Source: Bdellovibrionales bacterium
GTDB taxonomy: Bacteria > Bdellovibrionota > Bacteriovoracia > Bacteriovoracales > Bacteriovoracaceae
DNA length: 47,911 bases
Direction: 5' to 3'
Assembly: GCA_030638415.1 (NCBI GenBank)
Contig: DAOWEO010000140.1
Span: 1-47,911 of the forward strand
In this document: positions 8,117 through 20,136 of the stretch, piece by piece
Layout: every line of letters starts with the position of its first letter
How positions within the stretch are numbered: the first letter of the stretch is position 1
The notes under the pieces: model-generated
Told to the model about the DNA's origin: nothing
The model's database searches: none
The model's input: the letters and a program-made list of their open reading frames with translations, nothing else
Made by a program: the position numbers and the translations under genes

Positions 8117-8569
8117 ATAAATTTAGTATTTTAAACAAAATTTACAACATTTGTGGATCGAGTTATAAACATTTCAGTTTTCAACATTAAAAGTTTTCAA
8201 CATGTTGTAAAAAATGTTGAAAATTTAAGATAAAAAGACAAATATATTTAGTTTATGTTGAGAAAATGTAGAAAAATGTTCAAAAACACACTTTAAAAAT
8301 AATTTTTCTAAGAATCTACGTACTAAATAAAAAAAAATATTTAAAATATGAAAAAAAATGTTACAAAGTGTTTATAAAAAAATTGATTAACTAGTTGAAA
8401 ATATACATTTTATCTAGTTTTTAAACATTTCAACACACTTATTATTATTATTATTAATATATAGGGGTAAAGAAAAAAGCTTTTAGACAAAACTGAAGAT
8501 AATAATTAACTCTTGAAATAATGAATCGCATTAGCTAAAAATTAGAAAACAGATATGAAGGAAAAAAAG
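8117..8569. other. oriC: putative replication origin (oriC) between dnaA and dnaN
   Basis: This 453-bp gene-free, very AT-rich stretch lies between dnaA and dnaN, a common oriC position. Repeated 9-mers related to the DnaA box TTATCCACA occur on both strands: TTTACAACA 8141-8149, TTTTCAACA 8178-8186 and 8194-8202, TGTTGTAAA 8203-8211, TGTTGAAAA 8215-8223, TGTTGAGAA 8256-8264, TGTTCAAAA 8277-8285 and ATTTCAACA 8427-8435. A more classical TGTGGATCG is at 8152-8160. A run of ATT trinucleotides (8441-8456), followed by AATATATA, could be the unwinding element next to dnaN. No ORF or RNA gene is seen here. Confidence 0.75.
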
Positions 8570-9679
8570 ATGTTAGTTAAAACAGATGTAGTATATCTCC
8601 AAAATGCACTTAATAAACTTTTATCAATAATAGATAAAAGAAATACAAGACCAATACTTACACAAATTTTATTCAAAGTTAAAAATAACAAAATAGAATT
8701 AATAGCAACAGACCTAGAAGTATCAGCAAAAATAGTTATCAACGCAATTGTTGAAGAAGAAGGTATTTTTTGTGCAAATTCTAAAAATATACACGACATA
8801 ATTAAAGAGCTTCCAAAAAATCAAGTATCTTTACAGCTTACCAACAATACTTTAGACATTCAGTGTGATGAAGTTTATTACTCACTTGTTGTCAGTAGCA
8901 GTGAAGAATACCCAACACTAGCTTTTCCAGCATATGATCACTCTATAAAAATGCCTGCTAGAATTTTATCAGATATTATAAATAGAACCTCTTTTGCAAT
9001 TTCAACAGATGAAACAAGATTATTTTTAAATGGTATATACCTTCAAGAAATTGATTCTAAGCTTAGGGCCGTTGCAACTGATGGCCATCGTTTAGCAATG
9101 TATGAAACTTCTTTAGAAGAACTTAATAATACTTATTTGATAAATGGAATAATCGTTCCAGCTAAAGGAATTTTTGAGCTTAAAAAAATTAGTGAAACTT
9201 TTGCTGATGAAGATATAAATATTCATATTGATGAATCCTTCATTTTTGTTTTTGTTAAAGATCTGTATTATATTTCAATTAGATTGATTGCACGTGATTA
9301 TCCTAAATACCAAGAAGTAATTCCTAATAAAACAAGTTTTTCTATGATTGTTGATAGAGATCTATTTTTGGATGCTGTTAAAAGAATTAAAATTATGTCT
9401 AGTGAAAAATCTCATGGCGTAAAAATGGAACTTAAAAAAAATATGATGGTAATTGCTGCTAACCATCCATCACTTGGACATGCAACAGAAAATGTTCCTG
9501 TTGAATATGACGATGAGGTATTTCAAATAGGCTTTAATGCAAAGTACCTTATTGATACTTTTTCTGCTTTAGACAGTGGTGAAATTATTTTAGAATTTAA
9601 TAATATTTTTAAACCAGTTATTATTAGATCTGCTCATTTACCAGACTTTCTTGGAATTATAATGCCACTTAAGTTGTAA
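8570..9679 (+). CDS. dnaN: DNA polymerase III sliding clamp (beta subunit)
   Basis: The ring-shaped clamp tethers polymerases and repair proteins to DNA. The 369-residue protein has the three-domain length of the family (E. coli 366). Recognisable segments are the N-terminal strand LVKTDVVYLQNALNKL, the mid-protein RAVATDGHRLAMYE, and the C-terminal IIMPLKL that closes the family (typically MPMRL). An in-frame ATG occurs at 8555. The AAGGA at 8558-8562 is well placed as a ribosome-binding site for the ATG at 8570, so I use 8570. The gene is followed after 1 bp by recF. Confidence 0.96.
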   Translation: MLVKTDVVYLQNALNKLLSIIDKRNTRPILTQILFKVKNNKIELIATDLEVSAKIVINAIVEEEGIFCANSKNIHDIIKELPKNQVSLQLTNNTLDIQCDEVYYSLVVSSSEEYPTLAFPAYDHSIKMPARILSDIINRTSFAISTDETRLFLNGIYLQEIDSKLRAVATDGHRLAMYETSLEELNNTYLINGIIVPAKGIFELKKISETFADEDINIHIDESFIFVFVKDLYYISIRLIARDYPKYQEVIPNKTSFSMIVDRDLFLDAVKRIKIMSSEKSHGVKMELKKNMMVIAANHPSLGHATENVPVEYDDEVFQIGFNAKYLIDTFSALDSGEIILEFNNIFKPVIIRSAHLPDFLGIIMPLKL

Positions 9680-9680
9680 G

Positions 9681-13237
<3,557 letters not shown>

Positions 13238-13246
13238 GGTAAAAGT

Positions 13247-15709
13247 ATGAGTGAAGAAAAAAATATTCATGGGAAAATAGTACAGCTACCAATTCAAGAT
13301 GAGATGAGAAATTGCTACCTTGATTATGCTATGTCAGTAATTATTGGTCGTGCTCTTCCTGATGTACGTGATGGCTTAAAACCAGTGCATCGTCGAATTT
13401 TATTTGCCATGCAGACTCTAAATAATTATCACAATAAGCCATTTTTAAAGTCGGCTCGTGTTGTAGGTGATGTAATTGGTAAGTATCACCCACATGGTGA
13501 TTCAGCCGTTTATAATGCAATAGTTCGCTTAGCACAGGATTTTTCTCTGCGTTATCCACTAGTTGATGGTCAAGGAAATTTTGGTTCAATTGATGGTGAT
13601 AGCGCTGCGGCTATGAGATATACAGAAATTAGAATGAAAAAACTTTCAGAGGAGATGCTGAAAGACTTAGATAAAGAGACTGTTGATTGGCAACCAAACT
13701 ATGATGATTCTTTAAAAGAGCCAAAAGTTTTACCTGCTAAAATTCCTAATCTTTTGATAAATGGATCAACTGGTATTGCGGTAGGGATGGCAACAAATAT
13801 TCCTCCACATAATTTAACAGAAATTGTTAATGGTCTGCTGGCCATGATTGAAAATCCTGAAATCACCATTCCCGAATTAATGCAAATTATTCCAGGTCCA
13901 GATTTTCCAACTGCTGGAGCAATTCACGGGACCGAAGGGATTAAATCTGCTTATCTTACTGGAAAAGGTGTGATACAGGTTCGTGCAAAAACGGTAATGG
14001 AAACTTTTGGTAAAGGCGAAGGGCGTGAGCGTATTGTTATTACAGAGCTCCCATATCAAGTTAATAAGGCACGTTTAATTGAAAAAATTGCTGATTTAGT
14101 TAATGCAAAATCTTTAACTGGAATTTCTGATATTCGTGACGAATCAAATAGACTTGGTATTCGAGTCTGTATTGATTTAAAGCGTGGTGAAATTGGAAAT
14201 GTAATTTTAAATAGATTGTATAAACATACTCAACTACAAACTTCTTTCGGAATTATATTTCTGTCTATTATTAATAGTTCTCCTAAAGTCATGAATCTAA
14301 AAGAGCAGTTAAAAGCTTTTATTGATCATCGTCGTGAAATTGTTATTAGAAGAACAATCTATGAATTAAAAAAAGCTAAAGAGCGTGCCCATATTCTAGA
14401 AGGGTTAAAGATAGCAGTTGAAAATATTGATGAAATTGTTGCTATAGTAAAAAAGGCTGATGGTCCAAGTGATGCACGTGTTACTTTACGTGCTAGATTT
14501 GAGCTTAGTGAAATTCAGGCACAAGCTATTTTGGATATGCGCCTGCAAAAATTAACTGGTCTTGAGCGTGATAAAATTATTAAAGATTATAATGAAACTA
14601 TCGCTCTTATCGGTCGCTTAGAAGGTATTTTAGGCAGTGAAGAGAAAATCTTTAGCATTATTAAAATAGAATTTACTGAAATCCTAGAAGCATATGGAGA
14701 TGAGAGACGTACAGAAATTGTTTCACGTACTGATGAAATAATGATGGAAGACTTAATTAAACCAGAAGACGTGATTGTTACAATTACTCACAAAGGCTAT
14801 GTAAAGCGAATGAGTATGGACACATATAAGACGCAAAAACGTGGTGGTGTTGGCGTGAAAGGTAGTAGCTCTTCTGCTGATGAGGATTTTTATGTAAATA
14901 TTTTTACTGCCAATACTCACGATACAATTCTATTTTTTACATCTCGTGGAAATGTTTTTGCTCAAAAAGTTTATAATATTCCCGAGGGATCACGAACAGC
15001 TAAAGGAAGAAATGTTGTAAATCTTTTAAATGTTTCGTCTTCAGAAAAAATTAAAGAGATTATTGCTATTCCAAGTGACCGTGATGATAAATATTTAATT
15101 TTTGCAACTAAGAAGGGTCTAGTTAAGAGAACTTCCCTATCCGAATACAAAAATGTAAAACAAAATGGTATTCGTGCTATTAAAATTTTAGACGGTGATG
15201 CAATTGTAAATGTTAGAGTTTCTGATGGTAGTAAAAACGTATTACTTTGTTCAACTGGTGGAAAAATTATTAGATTTTCTGAAGAAGACTGTCGTCCACA
15301 AGGGCGAGTATCTCAAGGAGTTAAAGGGTTAAATATTTCTAGCGATGAAGAAGTTATCGGAATGGAACTTATTGATGACACTGATGAGATCTTATCTGTT
15401 ACGCAGCATGGTTATGGTAAACGTTCAATGGTAAAAGAGTATAGAAAACAGAGCCGTGGTGGAAAAGGTATTCTTGCTATGCGCTTAACCGAAAAAAATG
15501 GGCCAATTATTCAAATTAAGCCAGTTACAGATAAAGATGATCTAGTTCTAATTACTAACAAGGGACAGGTTATTCGAACATCTATTGGTGGTATCTCTCT
15601 TATGGGTCGTACGACACAAGGTGTAAAATTAATAAATTTAAAAGAAAATGAAGCAGTTGTTTCTATTGAAAAAATTGTTGAGCCAGAGGAAAATGAAATT
15701 CCAGAATAA
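13247..15709 (+). CDS. gyrA: DNA gyrase subunit A
   Basis: GyrA carries the DNA breakage-reunion site and the DNA-wrapping domain. The 820-residue protein has the N-terminal [18 protein letters not shown] motif, the [16 protein letters not shown] quinolone-determining region and the catalytic tyrosine in [10 protein letters not shown] (about residue 125). The GyrA box QKRGGVG follows, opening the C-terminal beta-pinwheel. The QRGG-type box supports gyrase over topoisomerase IV ParC, as does the position directly after gyrB. In the quinolone-determining region the usual Ser83/Asp87 pair reads S/A (GDSAVYNAI), by eye. Confidence 0.97.
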   Translation: MSEEKNIHGKIVQLPIQDEMRNCYLDYAMSVIIGRALPDVRDGLKPVHRRILFAMQTLNNYHNKPFLKSARVVGDVIGKYHPHGDSAVYNAIVRLAQDFSLRYPLVDGQGNFGSIDGDSAAAMRYTEIRMKKLSEEMLKDLDKETVDWQPNYDDSLKEPKVLPAKIPNLLINGSTGIAVGMATNIPPHNLTEIVNGLLAMIENPEITIPELMQIIPGPDFPTAGAIHGTEGIKSAYLTGKGVIQVRAKTVMETFGKGEGRERIVITELPYQVNKARLIEKIADLVNAKSLTGISDIRDESNRLGIRVCIDLKRGEIGNVILNRLYKHTQLQTSFGIIFLSIINSSPKVMNLKEQLKAFIDHRREIVIRRTIYELKKAKERAHILEGLKIAVENIDEIVAIVKKADGPSDARVTLRARFELSEIQAQAILDMRLQKLTGLERDKIIKDYNETIALIGRLEGILGSEEKIFSIIKIEFTEILEAYGDERRTEIVSRTDEIMMEDLIKPEDVIVTITHKGYVKRMSMDTYKTQKRGGVGVKGSSSSADEDFYVNIFTANTHDTILFFTSRGNVFAQKVYNIPEGSRTAKGRNVVNLLNVSSSEKIKEIIAIPSDRDDKYLIFATKKGLVKRTSLSEYKNVKQNGIRAIKILDGDAIVNVRVSDGSKNVLLCSTGGKIIRFSEEDCRPQGRVSQGVKGLNISSDEEVIGMELIDDTDEILSVTQHGYGKRSMVKEYRKQSRGGKGILAMRLTEKNGPIIQIKPVTDKDDLVLITNKGQVIRTSIGGISLMGRTTQGVKLINLKENEAVVSIEKIVEPEENEIPE

Positions 15710-16475
15710 GATAAAATACTTTATTCTGCTTTTTATTGTTGCATGTGATTTTACTCCTAGAATTCATAAAGAGATTTTGCATGCTCAAAAACTTTTGTTA
15801 GATCAAAACTATTCTGCAGCTGTTACTAAATATGAAAAGATTTTATCTGAAGAAGTTAGCGATCCATTACGGGTGAAAATATTTTTTCAATTGTCAGAAA
15901 TTTATCTTATTCATTATGGAAATAATAAAAAAGCTTTAGATTATTTAAGTCAAATCAAAGCGAGTAGTACAAATCTTGAAGCAGTAATTAAGGCAGAGGA
16001 AAAAACAGCAAATATTAATTTTTCTTTTGTGCATAACTATAAACAATCTCTTATCTCATATAACAAACTAATGAGTTTCGCTCCACCACAAGAAAATAGT
16101 GATTTTTATAAATTTCGTTATGGTCAGTCACTTTTATATAGTGGAGATTATTCTGAAGCAGTGAAAATTTTTACTACTTTTTCTGCTAAAGGATCTTACT
16201 CATCATTGAAATATTTTTATCTTGGGCAAGCTTATTTTTATTCTAGTAAGTGGAAGGACGCAATTAATAGTCTAAAAAAGTACTTAAAATTGATGAAAGG
16301 TAGTGAGAAAAAGATTGAGGCAAGATTTCTTCTAGCTAATTCCTATGAAAGTCTAGAAGATTTAAAAGAAGCTTATGACGAGTATTATGCAATTTTAAGT
16401 ACATATCCAAATCCAGAAGTTATAAAAAATAAATTAAATTCCATTTATGAACGTCAAATCTCGAGTAAGAGATAA
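15693..16475 (+). CDS. TPR-repeat lipoprotein of unknown function
   Basis: The predicted 260-residue protein starts with a lysine-containing n-region, a hydrophobic stretch and a lipobox-like LFIVAC around residues 12-17 ([20 protein letters not shown]), so it is probably a lipoprotein. The rest consists of helical repeats of TPR type, for example [13 protein letters not shown] and [12 protein letters not shown], resembling BamD/YbgF-like scaffolds, though I cannot assign either name. The frame is open further upstream inside gyrA. The ATG at 15693 has AGAGGA just upstream, overlaps gyrA by 17 bp, and gives a proper signal peptide. The next gene starts at its stop codon (TAATG). It may be cotranscribed with the Fo genes. 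Confidence 0.8.
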   Translation: MKFQNKIKYFILLFIVACDFTPRIHKEILHAQKLLLDQNYSAAVTKYEKILSEEVSDPLRVKIFFQLSEIYLIHYGNNKKALDYLSQIKASSTNLEAVIKAEEKTANINFSFVHNYKQSLISYNKLMSFAPPQENSDFYKFRYGQSLLYSGDYSEAVKIFTTFSAKGSYSSLKYFYLGQAYFYSSKWKDAINSLKKYLKLMKGSEKKIEARFLLANSYESLEDLKEAYDEYYAILSTYPNPEVIKNKLNSIYERQISSKR

Positions 16476-16675
16476 TGAAGTTCGAAGCAAAATGGTTACC
16501 GATTGTATCTTTGGCACTTGGCCTTCCTGCAACAATTCTAATTACTGCAGTTGGATTATGGGAACTAGTAGCAAAAGAAATTATCTCTCAAAATATAGCA
16601 CTTATACTTTTTTTAGCCGTAGTTACACACATGATTTTATTGATGGTTTATTATGCACTTAAAAGAAAAAATTAA
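16475..16675 (+). CDS. small two-helix membrane protein at the head of the Fo cluster (AtpZ-like position)
   Basis: The 66-residue protein has two hydrophobic segments (about residues 7-28 and 39-61) and a basic C-terminus. In size, topology and position immediately upstream of an AtpI-like gene and atpB it resembles AtpZ, a small protein that travels with AtpI in Fo operons. I do not see a diagnostic motif, so the relationship is inferred from context. The ATG overlaps the stop of the preceding lipoprotein gene by one base, and the 3' end overlaps the next gene by 23 bp. Confidence 0.65.
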   Translation: MKFEAKWLPIVSLALGLPATILITAVGLWELVAKEIISQNIALILFLAVVTHMILLMVYYALKRKN

Positions 16676-17021
16676 TCTAACAAAATATTTTTTATTGATG
16701 TCTGGTAGCTTTATGCTTACTCTTGTATTTATTCGCAGCTGGTTTGAACTGCTTGGCTTGCTTTGTTGCTATCTAGGAATTGTGATTAACCATGGATTCC
16801 ATATTTATGGGGGATATCAATTGGTTGAACCTAGTGAAGGAGGTGTAAAAAAAAGTACGATTTTCTTTTTGCTCTCTAAACTACTTATTTTAGGATTTTT
16901 CTTATATATTAGTGTACAAATTCTTGAAAAAAAGATATTTATACCAGTTACAGTCTACTTATTTATGCTTTTTACCTTTAGTATCACCTTGAACAAAGAT
17001 ACTAAAAAAGGACTAGAATGA
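16653..17021 (+). CDS. AtpI-like ATP synthase accessory membrane protein (subunit I-like)
   Basis: The 122-residue protein has four hydrophobic segments (about residues 13-30, 33-50, 68-88 and 95-112). AtpI proteins are four-helix membrane proteins encoded just upstream of subunit a. They help assemble the c-ring or carry ions, and this gene fits by topology and position. It overlaps the preceding small gene by 23 bp and the atpB start by 4 bp (ATGA). The family assignment rests mainly on context. Confidence 0.65.
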   Translation: MHLKEKINLTKYFLLMSGSFMLTLVFIRSWFELLGLLCCYLGIVINHGFHIYGGYQLVEPSEGGVKKSTIFFLLSKLLILGFFLYISVQILEKKIFIPVTVYLFMLFTFSITLNKDTKKGLE

Positions 17022-17794
17022 AACGATTAGCTATTTTATTGGCGTCATTATATTCAAGCAACAGTTTTGGAAGTGAAGGAGCTATTGTTTGGTTAAAGTT
17101 TATAGAGCATAAGCTTCACGTTCCTGAGCATATCCTTTCATTTACACTTGTTGGATCTTTTTTGATTCTTGTTGGTCTTTTATATAGATCAAAAGTGGCA
17201 AAAGTTAGTAATACTGTTATTCCTGACAGTGGGATAACTCTGCGTAATTTAGTAGAAGCGTATGGAAATTTTATTTTTGGCCAGTGTCGTAATGTAATCG
17301 GTGAGAAAAATGCAGCTAAGTATTTTCCATTCATTGCCACTCTGTTCATTGTTTTATTGCTATCTAATCTTTTAGGTTTGGTTCCGGGATTTATTCCTCC
17401 GACAGATACGTTGAATACCACTTTAGCAATTGGGGTATTTTCATTTCTTTACTACAATTATGAAGGTTTGAAAGAGCAAGGTTTTATTAATTACATGAAG
17501 CATTTTGCTGGACCTTTATGGTATATGGCAATTTTGATTTTTCCATTAGAGCTTATTTCACATTTTGTTCGTCCTGTTTCACTTGCACTTCGTTTACAAG
17601 GCAACATGATGGGTGATCATTTAGTGCTTTCAATTTTTACTGATTTAGCGCCTGCAATTGTTCCTATGATTTTTTTGCTTTTAGGTATGCTAGTTTGTGT
17701 TATTCAAGCTTATGTTTTTACAGTTTTATCAATGGTTTATATAGCTATGGCGGTTGAGCATCACGATCATGATGAGTCAGCTGTTGAGCATTAA
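17018..17794 (+). CDS. atpB: F-type ATP synthase subunit a
   Basis: Subunit a forms the ion half-channels of Fo. The 258-residue protein has a hydrophobic leader, then about five membrane helices. The conserved arginine is visible in SLALRLQGNMMGDHLV (about residue 191, the counterpart of E. coli Arg210), preceded by an LISHFVRPVSL segment. The C-terminus is histidine-rich (EHHDHDESAVEH). It is followed by atpE after 16 bp. Subunit b, delta and the F1 genes are not nearby. Confidence 0.95.
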   Translation: MKRLAILLASLYSSNSFGSEGAIVWLKFIEHKLHVPEHILSFTLVGSFLILVGLLYRSKVAKVSNTVIPDSGITLRNLVEAYGNFIFGQCRNVIGEKNAAKYFPFIATLFIVLLLSNLLGLVPGFIPPTDTLNTTLAIGVFSFLYYNYEGLKEQGFINYMKHFAGPLWYMAILIFPLELISHFVRPVSLALRLQGNMMGDHLVLSIFTDLAPAIVPMIFLLLGMLVCVIQAYVFTVLSMVYIAMAVEHHDHDESAVEH

Positions 17795-17810
17795 TTTTAA
17801 GGAGATTGTT

Positions 17811-18101
17811 ATGAAAAATTTTGGTCTAATCGCACTGTTATTAATTATGAGTGGAAGCGCATTTGCTAGTGAAGCAGCTGCTGGAGATACTTATTTAAAG
17901 TATTTTGCATACTTTTTTGCTGTAGCTATTGCTGCATATGGTGGAACAACTGGTCAGTCAAGAGCTGCAGCTGCTGCACTTGAAGGGATTGCACGTAATC
18001 CAAATGCTGCTGATAAAGTATTTACTCCAATGATTCTTTCTTTTGCTTTTATGGAGTCACTTGTGATTTTTACTCTTATCTCAAAATTCTTTATTGGATA
18101 A
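17811..18101 (+). CDS. atpE: F-type ATP synthase subunit c
   Basis: Ninety-six residues: an N-terminal hydrophobic leader ending SGSAFAS, then the two-helix hairpin. The polar loop is ARNPNAA (about residues 61-67, family RQP/RNP) and the ion-carrying carboxylate is Glu82 in AFMESLVIF. Gln49 in TTGQSRAAAA and Ser83 after the glutamate occupy positions that coordinate Na+ in sodium-dependent c-rings, while other ligands differ. An open frame extends upstream to 17754, but AAGGAG at 17799 and the signal-like start support the ATG at 17811. A strong terminator follows 21 bp after the stop. Confidence 0.95.
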   Translation: MKNFGLIALLLIMSGSAFASEAAAGDTYLKYFAYFFAVAIAAYGGTTGQSRAAAAALEGIARNPNAADKVFTPMILSFAFMESLVIFTLISKFFIG

Positions 18102-18122
18102 GTTTTAAGACAAAACATTATT

Positions 18123-18158
18123 AAAAAGGGGGACATTTATTGTCCCCTTTTTTTTTTA
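18123..18158 (+). terminator. Rho-independent terminator after atpE
   Basis: The inverted repeat AAAAAGGGGGACA / TGTCCCCTTTTT with a five-base loop (TTTAT) is followed by a run of at least ten T. It ends the Fo transcription unit. Confidence 0.93.
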
Positions 18159-18182
18159 TTAGCTCCACTCCAGTTTCTTTGT

Positions 18183-18188
18183 TATAAT
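18183..18188 (+). promoter_or_regulatory. candidate -10 element upstream of fabH
   Basis: A perfect TATAAT lies 30 bp upstream of the fabH ATG, between the atpE terminator and the gene. No convincing -35 hexamer is visible at the right distance, so this is only a partial promoter call. Confidence 0.4.
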
Positions 18189-18217
18189 TTAACTTAATCA
18201 TTTCAAGGACTTTCTCT

Positions 18218-19222
18218 ATGTTTCGTACAAAGATTAATGGTATCGGCCGTCATCTTCCTGATAATATTGTTACAAATTATGATTTAGAAAAAATTATGGA
18301 TACTACTCATGACTGGATTGTTCAACGGACTGGAATTGAGCAGAGACATTGGGTAAAAAATAGAGAAGGCACTTCAGATTTAGCTGTTATTGCTGCTAAG
18401 CAGGCAATTGAAAACTCATCTATTGAGGCAAAAGATATAGATATGATTATTTTTGCAACTATTACCCCAGATTATTTCTTTCCAGGATCAGGTTGTCTAT
18501 TACAGGAAAAGCTTGGATTAGATACTATTCCCGCAATGGATATCAAGCAGCAATGTACTGGTTTTGTTTATGGTATGGCGACTGCTGACCAATTTATTCG
18601 ATCAGGTATGTACAAAAATATATTATTAATTGGTGCTGAGGTTCACTCAAAAGCCTTAGATAAAACGACACGTGGTCGTGACATTTCTGTGTTATTTGGT
18701 GATGGTGCTGGTGCAATGATTCTTAGTGCTACTAATAAAGATGATCCAACGTGTATTCTGTCATCTCATCTTCACTCAGAAGGTAAATTTGCTAAAGAGT
18801 TATGGACAGAAGCTCCTGGTATGGGCATGGATGATGAAGAGTTTATGAGTTATGATATTTTAGAGCAAGGTAAGCATCGCCCTTATATGAATGGTAAGCG
18901 AGTCTATGTTCATGCAATTAAACGTATGTGTGAAGGAATTATTGAGAGCTTAGAGTTTAACAAACTGAAACTTGAAGATATAGATTTGTTCTTTTTCCAC
19001 CAAGCTAATTTGCGTATTAATACTGCTGTTGCAGAAAAACTAAATATTCCAGAAGAAAAAGTATTTAATACAATTCAAAAATATGGAAATACTACGGCAG
19101 CAACAATCCCAATTGGTATGCACGATGCTATTGAAGCGGGAGTATTAAAACCTGGTATGCTTGTGGCAACAAGTGCTTTTGGTAGTGGCTTCACTTGGGG
19201 AAGCTCCCTATTTAGGTATTAA
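18218..19222 (+). CDS. fabH: beta-ketoacyl-ACP synthase III (FabH-type)
   Basis: KAS III condenses acetyl-CoA (or a branched acyl-CoA) with malonyl-ACP to start fatty-acid synthesis. The 334-residue protein contains the Cys-His-Asn triad: Cys113 in QQCTGF, His261 in FFHQANLRI and Asn291 in YGNTTAA. The thiolase-fold segment GDGAGAMIL is also present. It is slightly longer than E. coli FabH (317) because of a stretch around residues 195-225 (EAPGMGMDDEEF). It is not next to plsX, fabD or acpP, so a specialised KAS III role cannot be excluded. The next gene starts one base after its stop. Confidence 0.9.
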   Translation: MFRTKINGIGRHLPDNIVTNYDLEKIMDTTHDWIVQRTGIEQRHWVKNREGTSDLAVIAAKQAIENSSIEAKDIDMIIFATITPDYFFPGSGCLLQEKLGLDTIPAMDIKQQCTGFVYGMATADQFIRSGMYKNILLIGAEVHSKALDKTTRGRDISVLFGDGAGAMILSATNKDDPTCILSSHLHSEGKFAKELWTEAPGMGMDDEEFMSYDILEQGKHRPYMNGKRVYVHAIKRMCEGIIESLEFNKLKLEDIDLFFFHQANLRINTAVAEKLNIPEEKVFNTIQKYGNTTAATIPIGMHDAIEAGVLKPGMLVATSAFGSGFTWGSSLFRY

Positions 19223-19223
19223 T

Positions 19224-20018
19224 ATGAGTGATAAGTATTTTGTTTATATAAATAAAAAATATTATGGGCCATTGTTTCAAGAGGATATTACAAAGCTCTT
19301 GGATGACAAAAAAATTTCTATTTCAACTTATATATACGATGTTAACTTGAAATATGTTTTTATGTTAGGTGAGCACAAAAATTTTAACAATCTTTTACCA
19401 GAAAAGCCTCATGATAATTTTTTGAAGCAAAGCTATATTTTAATTAAAGATTGTGTACTTAAAAAAATATATACTCACGCTCAGCTTCATGATGCGATAA
19501 GTCTAAACCAAATTTCTATTTACGAATATGTCTATATTCCTCATAAAAATATTATTAAGCGTATTAAGGATTTTCCAGATTTGGAGGAAATGTTTCCAAC
19601 GCCTCCCTTGGAATCTCCTACAGATGCTGAAGGAAAAAATAATATTGTTTTAGTAAAAGAAGACAAAGAACTTCAAGAACTAGCACCTGAATTTGCCAGA
19701 AGGTTTCCACGAGCTCCATTTTCTGCTCCTACGAGGATAGAGTATGAAGGTAGTAAGTATATTGGAAACTGCAGTGTTATAGGTGAAGGTGGATGCTTTC
19801 TAGAGCTTAAAAATAGTAGTTTCAAAGTTGGAGATATTTTGCAATTAAATATTGTATCAGAGCTTATTCACTTAGAAATTATTGTAAAAGGTGAGGTTTC
19901 CTCCATTGTAAAAGATTACAGAGGCGGAATGGGAATTAAGTTTGTTGACTTAAAAGAGCAAGATAAGAAAAAAATTCTAGGTTATATTGATCGTTATATT
20001 GATACGATGAAAATTTAG
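19224..20018 (+). CDS. GYF-like/PilZ domain protein, possible c-di-GMP effector
   Basis: In this 264-residue protein the N-terminal half has two copies of a GYF_2-like fold pattern. These are YFVYINKKYYGPLFQEDITK at residues 5-24 with downstream strands, and YILIKDCVLKKIYTHAQLHD at about 71-90. The C-terminal part is a PilZ domain with the c-di-GMP-binding RxxxR (RRFPR, residues 159-163) and N/DxSxxG (NCSVIGEGG, 182-190). PilZ proteins bind c-di-GMP and alter motility, secretion or surface traits. The gene starts one base after fabH, so the two are probably cotranscribed, but a functional link is unproven. A large GYF-like/TPR protein is encoded at 43094. Confidence 0.85.
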   Translation: MSDKYFVYINKKYYGPLFQEDITKLLDDKKISISTYIYDVNLKYVFMLGEHKNFNNLLPEKPHDNFLKQSYILIKDCVLKKIYTHAQLHDAISLNQISIYEYVYIPHKNIIKRIKDFPDLEEMFPTPPLESPTDAEGKNNIVLVKEDKELQELAPEFARRFPRAPFSAPTRIEYEGSKYIGNCSVIGEGGCFLELKNSSFKVGDILQLNIVSELIHLEIIVKGEVSSIVKDYRGGMGIKFVDLKEQDKKKILGYIDRYIDTMKI

Positions 20019-20136
20019 AAGCCATCTAATAAAAAGAACATTAATTCCATAAATTAGCTTTACCCATAGGCATTTATGCTCTATTTTATACTCGTTTTAT
20101 CACAATTAAATTTATCAAGTTAACAAAGGAGTTGAG

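Noticed and set aside
8141-8435. CRISPR-like or tandem repeat interpretation of the TTTTCAACA copies
   Set aside because: The units are only 9 bp, in both orientations and irregularly spaced. DnaA-box-like sites in an origin explain them better.
8555-8569. Longer dnaN start at ATG 8555
   Set aside because: The five extra codons contain the AAGGA that serves the ATG at 8570, where the conserved N-terminus begins.
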